A DNA stretch of 64,000 nt. It comes from Olsenella uli. Lineage in GTDB: Bacteria > Actinomycetota > Coriobacteriia > Coriobacteriales > Atopobiaceae. The translations under genes and the position numbers were made by a program. How positions within the stretch are numbered: position 1 is the first letter of the stretch; the number at the start of each line of letters is the position of its first letter. Under the pieces are notes generated by a model that was not told the DNA's origin, searched no databases, and saw only the letters and a list, made by a program, of their open reading frames with translations. Positions 29,579 to 38,036 of the stretch are shown here, piece after piece. Location: NCBI RefSeq assembly GCF_016899935.1, contig NZ_JACJJK010000004.1:1-64000 (forward strand). The letters are read 5' to 3'.

Positions 29579-29605
29579 GTGGAATAGGGACTGTCCCTTT
29601 TCCAC
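29579..29605. repeat. Stop-adjacent palindrome, family 2 (copy 2)
   Basis: 27-bp palindrome with arms GTGGAATAGGGAC and GTCCCTTTTCCAC, one base from the purB stop codon, as at 4832-4858. Confidence 0.8.
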
Positions 29606-29606
29606 G

Positions 29607-30953
29607 TTAGTCAAAGCTCAGCTGCTCCAGGCGGTCAAAGACCACGCCGGCGCGGGTGAGGAACGCGCGCGGGTCGAAGATCTTGTCCAGCTCTGCGGCA
29701 GGGACGGTGCAACGCGGGTCGGCCTCGAGCTTCTCGCGGAACGTGGTGCCGCCCTCGCACTGCTGGACCTCGCGCCACGTGGCCATGGCGTTCTCCTGCA
29801 CGATCGCGTAGGCCTCCTCGCGCGTGATGCCGGTCTCCACCAGGGCGAGCAGCACCTTGGAGGAGTAGATGAGCCCGCGCGTCTTGTTGAGGTTGGCGAG
29901 CATCTGCGCCGGGTAGAGGATGAGGCCGTCCACGATGCGGATGAGGCACTGGAACATGTGGTCCAGCGCGATGAAGCTGTCCGCCTGGGCCACGCGCTCG
30001 GCGGAGCTGTGGGAGATGTCGCGCTCGTGCCAGAGCGCCACGTTGTCAAAGGCAACCTGTGCGTTGGCCTTCACCACGCGGGAGAGGCCGCAGACCTTCT
30101 CCACCGTGATGGGGTTGCGCTTGTGCGGCATGGCCGAGCTGCCCTTCTGGCCCTTGCGGAACGGCTCCTCGGCCTCCAGGGTGTCGGTCTTCTGGAGGTT
30201 GCGGATCTCCGTGGCGATGCGCTCGCAGGTGGCGGCGGTGGTGGCCAGAACGCCGGCGAGGTAGGCGTGGTGGTCGCGGGAGATGACCTGCGTGGACAGC
30301 GGGTCGTGGACCAGGCCCAGGTGCTCGCAGACGTACTCCTCCACGAACGGGTCGATGGAGCTGTAGGTGCCCACCGCGCCGGAGATGGCGCCAAAGGCCA
30401 CGTTGGCGCGGGCGTCCTTGAGGCGGTCGTAGTCGCGCTTGAGCTCCCACGCCCAGCTGCCGAACTTCATGCCAAAGGTCATGGGCTCGGCGTGGATGCC
30501 GTGCGTGCGGCCCACGCAGAGGGTGTCGCGCTCCTCGAAGGCGCGGCGGCGGCAGATCTCGCCGAGCTTGCGGCAGTCCTCGATGAGGAGGTCGGTGGCC
30601 TGGACGAGCTGGTAGCAGAGGGCCGTGTCGCCGAGGTCGGAGGAGGTCATGCCAAAGTGGACCCAGCGGGACGGCTTGGGCTCGCCCTCGGGGACGTCCT
30701 TGTCGATGTACTCGCCCATGTTGGTGAGGAAGGCGATGACGTCGTGGTTGGTCACGGCCTCGATGGCGTCGACCTCGTCCTTGTTGAAGTCCGCGTGCTC
30801 GCGGATCCAGGCGGCCTCCTCGCGCGTGATGCCGATCTTGCCCATCTCGGCGTGCGCCTCGCAGGCCAGGACCTCGATCTCCTGCCAGATGCGGTACTTG
30901 TTCTCCAGGGAGAAGATGTGGCCCATCTCGGGACGGGTGTAGCGATCGATCAT
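29607..30953 (-). CDS. purB: Adenylosuccinate lyase
   Basis: 448 aa. Cleaves SAICAR and adenylosuccinate in purine synthesis, in the cytoplasm as a tetramer. Fumarase/aspartase superfamily signature SSAMPHKRNPI near residue 275; N-terminal IDRYTRPEMGHIFS typical for PurB. Start ATG at 30953 after GAGGAGG. A TAGAAT -10 lies at 30991-30996. It is the first gene before the TSCPD and lipoprotein genes on the same strand. Confidence 0.97.
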   Translation of the reverse strand: MIDRYTRPEMGHIFSLENKYRIWQEIEVLACEAHAEMGKIGITREEAAWIREHADFNKDEVDAIEAVTNHDVIAFLTNMGEYIDKDVPEGEPKPSRWVHFGMTSSDLGDTALCYQLVQATDLLIEDCRKLGEICRRRAFEERDTLCVGRTHGIHAEPMTFGMKFGSWAWELKRDYDRLKDARANVAFGAISGAVGTYSSIDPFVEEYVCEHLGLVHDPLSTQVISRDHHAYLAGVLATTAATCERIATEIRNLQKTDTLEAEEPFRKGQKGSSAMPHKRNPITVEKVCGLSRVVKANAQVAFDNVALWHERDISHSSAERVAQADSFIALDHMFQCLIRIVDGLILYPAQMLANLNKTRGLIYSSKVLLALVETGITREEAYAIVQENAMATWREVQQCEGGTTFREKLEADPRCTVPAAELDKIFDPRAFLTRAGVVFDRLEQLSFD

Positions 30954-30990
30954 GTGAGGCCTCCTCGGCGGTTGCGCGGCTGACCCCTCG

Positions 30991-30996
30991 ATTCTA
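30991..30996 (-). promoter_or_regulatory. -10 element (TAGAAT) of purB
   Basis: TAGAAT 37 bp before the start codon on the minus strand, adjoining the left end of array D. Confidence 0.5.
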
Positions 30997-31011
30997 CCGC
31001 AGGCAGGACGC

Positions 31012-31275
31012 GTCTAGGTTTTGGCGGGCTTGTCCCGGCGGGCTCTAGGAACTGGCGAGGTTGCGCAGGCGAGAAGGACGACGGCCGCGCAAGGTCGGCG
31101 ATTCCCGGAATCACGGCGCGCAAGCCCGGCGATTTCCGGACGCCCTGCGACAAGGGCCGCAATTCCAAGAAGCCCGTGCAACAAGGGCGGCGATTCCTGG
31201 AAGCCTGCGCGACAAGGGCGGCCGTTTCTAGAACGACGGACGACAAGGGCGGCGATTCCTGGAAGCCCTCCGTCA
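31012..31275. repeat. 31-bp phased palindromic repeat array D
   Basis: Between purB and argH. Forward units from 31148: CGACAAGGGCCGC, CAACAAGGGCGGC, CGACAAGGGCGGCC, CGACAAGGGCGGC, each exactly 31 bp apart. Inverted units at about 31020-31065 (GGCTTGTCCC, GAGGTTGCGC). The turn between the two orientations contains GGCGAGAAGGAC. No gene-like ORF is seen in the 348-bp gap. Confidence 0.85.
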
Positions 31276-31301
31276 CGGGCGCATGTTCTTCTCGGCCGGC
31301 G

Positions 31302-32693
<1,392 letters not shown>

Positions 32694-32766
32694 GCCAGCC
32701 TCCTTGCCCGCGATTTTGTCGTGTACAGCTTAGCAAACGATGCTGCTGCGCTGATGTCGTGGCCGT

Positions 32767-32840
32767 TAGCATACACTGGCGTCCACTACCTGAAAGTTCT
32801 TCTCGGCATATGCGGAATTACGGTGCGTCAGTGTATGCTA
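32767..32840. repeat. 74-bp inverted-repeat element, copy 1 (argH promoter)
   Basis: TAGCATACACTG (32767-32778) and its exact inverse CAGTGTATGCTA (32829-32840) enclose 50 bp. The spacer contains CTGAAAGTTCTTCTCG at 12-27 bp from the left arm. Copy 2, inverted, is at 34081-34154 with the same spacing and the same internal 16-mer. Confidence 0.85.
32768..32796 (-). promoter_or_regulatory. Promoter of argH
   Basis: CTTTCA (32791-32796), 17-bp spacer, TATGCT (32768-32773) on the minus strand; the -10 is part of the left arm of the inverted repeat. Confidence 0.6.
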
Positions 32841-32886
32841 TCGCGCCGCAAAAACCCGCCCGGCGAGAAGAACACCGCGCCCGCAG

Positions 32887-34038
32887 TCAGAACTTGATGA
32901 CCTCGTCGTGGACCTCGGGGTCGTTCCGGCCGCCGCGCAGGCGCACGAGCTCTGCGGCATACCGCGCGCCCTGCGGCCAGGGAAGCAGCGCCCAGATCGT
33001 GAGCTGGCGAACCACAGACAGCGTGTCCGACTCGAGCAGCATGCAGTCCAGCTCGGCCATCCGGCGGCCGTCGATTCTCCCGGCCACCATCATCGCCTCA
33101 AGCATCACGGCGTCAAGCCCGCCGGGCGCGAACAGGTCCTCGCTGGTCACCGGCAGCACGATGCGTCCCTGCGCGGCGAGCTCGCGGTTGCGGCTCAGGT
33201 CGTCGCGGTACTTCCCGCGGACGGCGGCCATGGCCTCGGAGACGTCCTCCGGCGTTGCCTCGGCAATCGACGCCAGGTCAAGGTGATCGTGCCCGTCGTA
33301 GTTGAGCCCGACCGAGGTGCCCGCGATCTCGATGTCGGGCACCCGGGACGCGCGCGTGCCGAGGGCGACGAGGCCCCGGTCGTTGGCGCGGCGGCGGTTG
33401 AGGCGCACGCGGCCCAGGCCGTAGCCAAAGCGCTCGATCGGCGTGGTGGCCATGAGCGCGATCACGGACTCCGGCGCCGACCAGGCGTTGTCGGCGGCGC
33501 GGGCGAGGGCGCGCCGGGCCTCGGCCACGCCGCGCACCCCGGGGCACGAGTCCAGGTAGGTCGCGATGCGCGCGACGCTGGTGACGGGCTCCACGTCGTA
33601 GGTGACGGGCCCGAGCCGGGGGTCGCGCGCGTCGCGCGAGAAGGTGCCGCAGAGCTCGTAGGCAAGAAGGGCCAGGGTGTCCTGCATGAGCACGCCGGCC
33701 AGCTCGAGGAACAGCAGCTCCGGGCAGGGGATCACCAGTCCGTCGCCCAGGTCCACGAAGGAGCCGGCTGGATAGCCCCTGGAGTGGAGCGCGTTGGCCA
33801 CAAAGCCCGCCTGGATCCGGGCGTCGCGCGTCGGGACCGCCACGTCGATGCGCCGCTCGGCGCTGGGGCGCTCGTCCAGCGCGAGGCGCTCCACGGGCAC
33901 GAGGCGCGACGTCCAGCGGCAGGCGGGGCTCGGGTCCGGCACGGGAAGGTCGCAGCGCGCCTCGGGCAGCCGTGCGCTCGAGCTGCGCAGCTGGCGCAGG
34001 GCACGCAGGGCGGTGAGCTTGCAGACGCAGAGGCGCAT
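32887..34038 (-). CDS. Vsr/DUF559-like (PD-(D/E)XK fold) protein, AbiEi-related
   Basis: 383 aa. The C-terminal part (about 280-370) has a pattern resembling the DUF559/Vsr endonuclease-like fold: GTSVGLNYDGHDH, then KYRDDLSRNRELAAQGRIVLPVT. The usual Glu of LEYDG is Asn here, so nuclease activity is doubtful. The middle contains CPELLFLELAGVL and LALLAYELCGTFS, which I associate with uncharacterised coriobacterial proteins distantly like AbiEi antitoxins. Start is the ATG at 34038 after AAGGAA; the reading frame continues upstream but passes through the promoter. It lies between argG and argH, bracketed by two inverted copies of the 74-bp element. No partner toxin gene is adjacent. Function unknown. 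Confidence 0.7.
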   Translation of the reverse strand: MRLCVCKLTALRALRQLRSSSARLPEARCDLPVPDPSPACRWTSRLVPVERLALDERPSAERRIDVAVPTRDARIQAGFVANALHSRGYPAGSFVDLGDGLVIPCPELLFLELAGVLMQDTLALLAYELCGTFSRDARDPRLGPVTYDVEPVTSVARIATYLDSCPGVRGVAEARRALARAADNAWSAPESVIALMATTPIERFGYGLGRVRLNRRRANDRGLVALGTRASRVPDIEIAGTSVGLNYDGHDHLDLASIAEATPEDVSEAMAAVRGKYRDDLSRNRELAAQGRIVLPVTSEDLFAPGGLDAVMLEAMMVAGRIDGRRMAELDCMLLESDTLSVVRQLTIWALLPWPQGARYAAELVRLRGGRNDPEVHDEVIKF

Positions 34039-34081
34039 AGGGTTCCTTGGGTGGCGGGCGGAGGTTCTTCTCGGCAAGATT

Positions 34082-34111
34082 AGCATACACTGGCGCCGCG
34101 CTTATCGTCAA
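34082..34111 (-). promoter_or_regulatory. Promoter of the Vsr-like gene
   Basis: TTGACG (34106-34111), 18-bp spacer, TATGCT (34082-34087) on the minus strand. Confidence 0.6.
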
Positions 34112-34124
34112 AACGCGAGAAGAA

Positions 34125-34153
34125 CTTTCAGCTTGCGGCGCTCAGTGTATGCT
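34125..34153 (+). promoter_or_regulatory. Possible rightward promoter antisense to argG 3' end
   Basis: CTTTCA, 17-bp spacer, TATGCT, the same hexamers and spacing as the argH promoter, but pointing into the 3' end of argG. Confidence 0.35.
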
Positions 34154-34192
34154 ATTGGTCACACAGTGCCGAGAACCCCAGCCCCGCCGCGC

Positions 34193-35422
34193 CTAGTGCA
34201 CGGGCTGCAGGCCGCTGCCCGGCCCCTGCACGCGCGACCAGGTCTTGGACTGCAGGCCGTGGAGGACGATGAAGCCCTCGGCGGCGGTGTGGTCGAAGGT
34301 GTCGCCCTCGTCGTAGGTGGCCAGGTTGTAGTCGTAGAGGCTGTAGGCGGAGCGCACGCCGTCCACGAACAGGCCGCCCTTGCAGAGGATGATGCGGACG
34401 TCGCCGGTCACGTACTTCTGCGTGTAGGCGTTGTACGCGTCGATGGCGTTGCGGTTCTGGGAGAACCAGAGGCCGCGGTAGACCGTGGAGGCCCACTCGA
34501 CGTCCATCTTGGCCTTCTGCTTGAGGGTCTCGGCGTCGAGGCAGAGCTGCTCGAGCGTCTGGTGCGCCTGGATGAGCAGCAGCGCGGCCGGGCACTCGTA
34601 GCACTCGCGGCTCTTGATGCCCACGACGCGGTCCTCGATCATGTCGATGCGGCCGTAGCCGTTGCGGCCGGCGATCTCGTTGGCCTTGATGATGAGGCTG
34701 AGCAGGTCCATCTTCTCGCCGTTGATGGCGGTGGGGACGCCCTCCTCAAAGCTGATCACGACCTCCTCCGGCTCGGCCGGGCAGTCCTCGAGGTTGGCCG
34801 TCATCGTCCAGATGTCCGCGGGCGGCTTGTTCCAGGTGTCCTCAAGCACGCCGCACTCGATCGCGCGGCCCCAGAGGTTGTCGTCGATGGAGTAGGGCTT
34901 CTTCTTGGTGGTGGGCACGGGCACGCCGTTGGCCTCGGCCCACTCCATCTCGGAGTCGCGCGTGGTGAGGTCCCACTCGCGCACGGGAGCGATGATCTCC
35001 AGCTCGGGGTCAAGCGCGCGGATGCAGGTCTCGAAGCGCACCTGGTCGTTGCCCTTGCCAGTGCAGCCGTGGGCGATGTACTTGGCGCCGTACTGGTGCG
35101 CGATGTCCACGAGGTGCTTGGAGATCAGCGGGCGGGAGAGCGCGGAGAGCAGCGGGTAGACGCCCTCGTACTTGCCGTTGGCCCAGATGGCCTTGGAGAG
35201 GATCTTCTCGGCGTACTCGGCGCGCATGTCGATGGCCTCGGACGCGATGGCGCCCATGTCGAGGGCCTTCTGCTTGATCCAGGAGAGGTCCTTCTCGTCC
35301 TGGCCCACGTTGCCGCAGATGGCAATGACGTCGAGGTTCTTCTCGACCTGCAGCCACTTGACGATGACGGACGTGTCCAGTCCGCCGGAATACGCGAGGA
35401 CGACCTTTTCCTTCTCTGCCAT
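34193..35422 (-). CDS. argG: Argininosuccinate synthase
   Basis: 409 aa. Joins citrulline and aspartate with ATP to give argininosuccinate. N-terminal PP-loop AYSGGLDTSVIVKWL; further family motifs ARGCTGKGNDQVRF-like (AHGCTGKGNDQVRFE) and YSIDDNLWGR. Start is the ATG at 35422 (MAEKEKVVLAYSGG), 6 nt after AGGAAG; the GTG 15 bp upstream is in frame but lacks a suitable site. A 346-bp leader precedes it, containing a small ORF and a hairpin (see leader peptide). Confidence 0.97.
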   Translation of the reverse strand: MAEKEKVVLAYSGGLDTSVIVKWLQVEKNLDVIAICGNVGQDEKDLSWIKQKALDMGAIASEAIDMRAEYAEKILSKAIWANGKYEGVYPLLSALSRPLISKHLVDIAHQYGAKYIAHGCTGKGNDQVRFETCIRALDPELEIIAPVREWDLTTRDSEMEWAEANGVPVPTTKKKPYSIDDNLWGRAIECGVLEDTWNKPPADIWTMTANLEDCPAEPEEVVISFEEGVPTAINGEKMDLLSLIIKANEIAGRNGYGRIDMIEDRVVGIKSRECYECPAALLLIQAHQTLEQLCLDAETLKQKAKMDVEWASTVYRGLWFSQNRNAIDAYNAYTQKYVTGDVRIILCKGGLFVDGVRSAYSLYDYNLATYDEGDTFDHTAAEGFIVLHGLQSKTWSRVQGPGSGLQPVH

Positions 35423-35462
35423 GATGCTTCCTTTCACGGGATGGGTGTCAGAACAGGGGAAA

Positions 35463-35514
35463 CCCGACGATGTCGGTCACGGGGCGGCAGCGCGCGCCGA
35501 GGGGACATCGCGGG
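35463..35514 (-). promoter_or_regulatory. Hairpin between leader ORF and argG
   Basis: Arms CCCGACGATGTC (35463-35474) and GACATCGCGGG (35504-35514) pair with one bulge, starting directly after the leader stop codon. Followed by TTTCCCC only, so it could be an attenuator stem but is not a classic terminator. Confidence 0.4.
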
Positions 35515-35586
35515 CTAGATTCGTCGCATCTGGGAGGTGGCGAGGAGGAGGACCGCAGCGGGCATGGGCGCGCTGTGAACGTTCAT
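35515..35586 (-). CDS. Candidate argG leader peptide (Arg-Arg)
   Basis: 23-codon ORF on the minus strand with a strong ribosome binding site (GAGGAGG, 9 nt before ATG at 35586). It begins MNVHSAPM and ends Q-M-R-R-I before TAG. The two adjacent Arg codons are CGA CGA, rarely used in this genome, where CGC dominates. The hairpin at 35463-35514 starts immediately after the stop codon. This is the layout expected for ribosome-mediated attenuation by arginyl-tRNA(Arg) supply upstream of an arginine-synthesis gene. The role is inferred. Confidence 0.5.
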   Translation of the reverse strand: MNVHSAPMPAAVLLLATSQMRRI

Positions 35587-35593
35587 GAACGTT
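35578..35593. repeat. Perfect 16-bp palindrome over the leader start codon
   Basis: AACGTTCATGAACGTT overlaps the start codon of the leader ORF. It could act as an operator or hide the start codon in a hairpin; no known regulator consensus is matched with confidence. Confidence 0.5.
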
Positions 35594-35652
35594 GGCCTCC
35601 TCAGTAGTTGAGCGGGCGCAGGCTATTGGCCTGCGGCTGTCTGACGTGGGTG

Positions 35653-35658
35653 ACTATA
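35653..35658 (-). promoter_or_regulatory. -10 element of the argG leader
   Basis: TATAGT on the minus strand, 67 bp before the leader start codon. No good -35 seen. Confidence 0.4.
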
Positions 35659-35722
35659 GGACAGCGGCCCGCGAGCAGCGAGAAGTGACTCCTTTTTGAA
35701 ACATTCCCGGCGCGGGAGGGCA

Positions 35723-35759
35723 CAAAGAAGGGCCGGACGCCGAGAAGGACGTCCGGCCC
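35723..35759 (-). terminator. Terminator of tRNA-Lys
   Basis: Perfect 10-bp stem GGGCCGGACG / CGTCCGGCCC followed on the minus strand by TTCTTTG. Confidence 0.85.
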
Positions 35760-35768
35760 GATGCGCTC

Positions 35769-35844
35769 TGGTGCGCCCTCAGGGGTTCGAACCCTGGGCC
35801 TTGGGATTAAAAGTCCCCTGCTCTGCCAGCTGAGCTAAGGGCGC
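35769..35844 (-). tRNA. tRNA-Lys(TTT)
   Basis: 76 nt with encoded CCA. Acceptor GCGCCCT pairs with AGGGCGC. The loop CTTTTAA gives anticodon TTT (complement of 35809-35811). A TAGAAT -10 lies at 35854-35859. Confidence 0.95.
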
Positions 35845-35853
35845 GTGGTGTCG

Positions 35854-35859
35854 ATTCTA
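35854..35859 (-). promoter_or_regulatory. -10 element (TAGAAT) of tRNA-Lys
   Basis: TAGAAT on the minus strand, 10 bp before the tRNA 5' end, inside the gap after the peptidase gene. Confidence 0.5.
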
Positions 35860-35881
35860 GCACGGCGCGGTCGCGCGGCGG

Positions 35882-37162
35882 CTACTCCCAGGCCCACTGG
35901 CCGTTGACGAACACGGGGACCTCGGTGCCGTCGGCGCAGATGCCGGTGATCGTGAGGTCGTCCGAGCCCACCATGAAGTCGACGTGCGCGCTGCTCTGGT
36001 TGACGCCGTGCTCGAGCAGGGCCTCCTTGCTGAGCTTGGGGCCGCCGGCGATGCACTCGGGGAAGCCCATGCCGAGGGCGAGGTGGCAGCTCGCGTTCTC
36101 GTCGTAGAGGGTGTCGTAGAAGAGCGTGTCGCTCTGGCGGATCGGCGTGTTCTTGGAGACGAGCGCGACCTCGCCGAGGCGGCGCGAGCCCTCGTCGGTC
36201 TCGAGGACGTGACGCAGCACCTCGCGGCCCTGCTCGGCGCCAAAGTCGACCACGGCGCCGCCCTCGAAGCGCAGCCAGAAGTCGCGCACCACCTGGCCGG
36301 CGTGGACGAGCGGCAGCGCTGAGTGGACCACGCCGTCCGCGCGCAGGCGGTCCGGCGAGGTGAAGACCTCCTCGGTGGGAATGTTGGGGAAGAACGTCAC
36401 GCCGTCCTGCGTGCGCCCGGCGCCGCCGTCCCAGATGTGCCCGGCGGGCAGGCCGATCGTGAGGTTGGTGCCGTTGGCGGCCTCGTAGCGCAGGGCGTCG
36501 AAGGCGTGGCCGTTGAGGAAGCGCTTGGTCTTCTCGAAGGACGCGTTATGCGTCTCCCAGGCGCTCTCGGGGTCCTCGCCGTCGGCGCGGGAGACCTCAA
36601 GGATGAGGACCCAGAGGCGATAGAGCGCCTCGGCCGGGGAGAGTTCGGGGAAGACCTCGCGCGCCCAGGCCTGGACGGGCACGCCGGCGATGCACCAGGC
36701 GTTGTGGCCGAAGTCCATGCCGTCGCGGAAGGAGCGGCACTCGGTGTTGCGCGCGCGGGACGCGGCGGCGGGCTTGGCGGGGTCGATGCCGCGCAGGATC
36801 GTGGGGTCCTGGCCCTCCAGGAACAGGAACGCCGCGCCGGCCTCGGCGAGCGAGTTGAGCTGCTCGACCTGCCAGGACGGCGTGTGCTCGAAGAACTCGA
36901 GCGGGCAGCTCTCGTAGGTGAGGCGGCTCACCTCGTCGTCCGCCCAGATGACGGTCACGTGGCCCGCGCCGTGACGGTACGCCGCGCGCACCACGCGGCG
37001 CGCGAAGTCGGCCCGCTCGACGGGCGCCTGCAGGACGAGCTCCTGCCCGGCGCGCAGCGCGACGCCCTTCCTCACGAGGAGGTTTGCGTAGAGGTCGAGC
37101 TGCTCGGAGAGCCGCTCGGTCGCGACGCGGCACTCCTCGTCGGTCATGGGGATGCTTGCCAC
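35882..37162 (-). CDS. M29-family aminopeptidase
   Basis: 426 aa (421 from the internal ATG at 37147). Thermophilic-aminopeptidase/AmpS family, cobalt- or zinc-dependent exopeptidases of the cytoplasm. Seen: GQELVLQAPVERADFARRVV, the acidic strand EGGAVVDFGAEQG, and the C-terminal metal-site motifs ALGMGFPECI, HVDFMVGSDDLTI. Start chosen at the GTG at 37162 because AAGGAACC lies just upstream; the ATG five codons later is the alternative. It is transcribed between tRNA-Gly and tRNA-Lys on the same strand. Confidence 0.92.
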   Translation of the reverse strand: MASIPMTDEECRVATERLSEQLDLYANLLVRKGVALRAGQELVLQAPVERADFARRVVRAAYRHGAGHVTVIWADDEVSRLTYESCPLEFFEHTPSWQVEQLNSLAEAGAAFLFLEGQDPTILRGIDPAKPAAASRARNTECRSFRDGMDFGHNAWCIAGVPVQAWAREVFPELSPAEALYRLWVLILEVSRADGEDPESAWETHNASFEKTKRFLNGHAFDALRYEAANGTNLTIGLPAGHIWDGGAGRTQDGVTFFPNIPTEEVFTSPDRLRADGVVHSALPLVHAGQVVRDFWLRFEGGAVVDFGAEQGREVLRHVLETDEGSRRLGEVALVSKNTPIRQSDTLFYDTLYDENASCHLALGMGFPECIAGGPKLSKEALLEHGVNQSSAHVDFMVGSDDLTITGICADGTEVPVFVNGQWAWE

Positions 37163-37205
37163 CTTGGTTCCTTTCGCTCGTGCTCGCCCGGGGGCGGCGG
37201 GCGGC

Positions 37206-37232
37206 AACAAAAAAAGGGCCCGCGCGGGGCCC
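37206..37232 (-). terminator. Terminator of tRNA-Gly
   Basis: Stem GGGCCC / GGGCCC with a 5-nt loop and GC extension, followed on the minus strand by seven T residues. Confidence 0.85.
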
Positions 37233-37241
37233 CGTTCAGTC

Positions 37242-37316
37242 TGGAGCGGGCAACGGGACTCGAACCCGCGAGTGTCAGCTTGGGAAGCTGATGCCTTACC
37301 ACTTGGCGATGCCCGC
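37242..37316 (-). tRNA. tRNA-Gly(CCC)
   Basis: 75 nt with encoded CCA. Acceptor GCGGGCA pairs with TGCCCGC. The loop TTCCCAA gives anticodon CCC (complement of 37282-37284). Confidence 0.95.
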
Positions 37317-37346
37317 GTCTGTGGCGCCATGCGAGACGCACGGTAT

Positions 37347-37376
37347 AGTATACCCTGCCTCTCGACCGGGAGGCAA
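37347..37376 (-). promoter_or_regulatory. Promoter of tRNA-Gly
   Basis: TTGCCT (37371-37376), 18-bp spacer, TATACT (37347-37352). The -10 lies in the palindrome GGTATAGTATACC (37342-37354), which also offers TATAGT toward bioY. Confidence 0.6.
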
Positions 37377-37464
37377 GGCACGCGGAATCACCATCGCCCC
37401 ATGGCTAGGGCGAGAAGAACGTCCGTGTGCCTCCGTCAGAAACGGCCGTCAAGGGAGCCGCCCC

Positions 37465-38016
37465 ATGTCCGCCCGTCTCGTCACGCGCTGCGGCGTCGCC
37501 GTCGCGCTGCTCGCCGTCGCGTCCTCGATCACCGTCGCGCTCGGGCCCGTCCCGTTCACGCTGCAGACGCTCGTGCTCGCCATGCTCCCCGTGGCGCTCG
37601 GCGGGCGCGAGGCGGTGTGGGCGGTCGGCGTGTACCTGCTGCTCGGCGGCGTGGGCCTGCCCGTCTTCTCGGGGTTCTCGGGCGGCGTCGCCCACCTGCT
37701 CGGCCCCACCGGGGGCTACCTGTGGGGATTCTTCGTCGGCATGCTGCTCGCGGCCGCCGTCCTCTCCGTCCGCGCACTGCCCGAGCGGGTGCGCGAGGCG
37801 CTCGCCGTGACCGTGATGCTGCTCGTCGCCTACGCGCTCGGGACGCTCCAGCTCATGGTGCTGCTCAACGTGGGGCCCGTCGCCGCCCTGGGGATGGCGG
37901 TCGTGCCCTTCGTCGTGCCGGACGCCCTCAAGCTCGCGGTCGGCGTGAGCGTTGGCCGCGCCGTGCGGCGCGCGGTGCCGACGACGGTGCACGCGGACGG
38001 GGCCCGTCTCCGCTGA
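37465..38016 (+). CDS. bioY: BioY-family biotin transporter substrate-binding component
   Basis: 183 aa integral membrane protein with about six transmembrane helices. BioY is the S component of energy-coupling-factor biotin importers. Family motifs: GPVPFTLQTLVLAMLP near residue 27, LLGGVGLPVFSGFSGGVAHLLGPTGGYLWGF, and the C-terminal VVPDALKLAVG. Start is the ATG at 37465, 7 nt after AGGGAG. No ECF ATPase or T component is nearby, so it probably uses a shared ECF module or acts alone. No biotin-repressor palindrome is evident upstream. Confidence 0.94.
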   Translation: MSARLVTRCGVAVALLAVASSITVALGPVPFTLQTLVLAMLPVALGGREAVWAVGVYLLLGGVGLPVFSGFSGGVAHLLGPTGGYLWGFFVGMLLAAAVLSVRALPERVREALAVTVMLLVAYALGTLQLMVLLNVGPVAALGMAVVPFVVPDALKLAVGVSVGRAVRRAVPTTVHADGARLR

Positions 38017-38036
38017 TGGAGGTCCTGTGAGACGCG

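Larger units (their letters stand above)
34081..34154. repeat. 74-bp inverted-repeat element, copy 2
   Basis: TAGCATACACTG (34081-34092) and CAGTGTATGCTA (34143-34154) with a 50-bp spacer, in inverted orientation relative to copy 1: the internal 16-mer lies on the opposite strand at the same distance. Confidence 0.85.

Noticed and set aside
34039-34086. Longer N-terminus (start at 34086) for the Vsr-like protein
   Set aside because: It would begin inside the -10 element; the ATG at 34038 has a good ribosome binding site.
35515-35586. T-box riboswitch upstream of argG
   Set aside because: GGTGG and GACCGC strings occur, but the T-box core AGGGTGGNACCGCG and a specifier loop are absent; the small ORF explains the region better.
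37342-37354. Biotin-repressor operator before bioY
   Set aside because: GGTATAGTATACC is short and lacks the spaced TTGTAAAC-type half-sites; it is explained as overlapping -10 elements.
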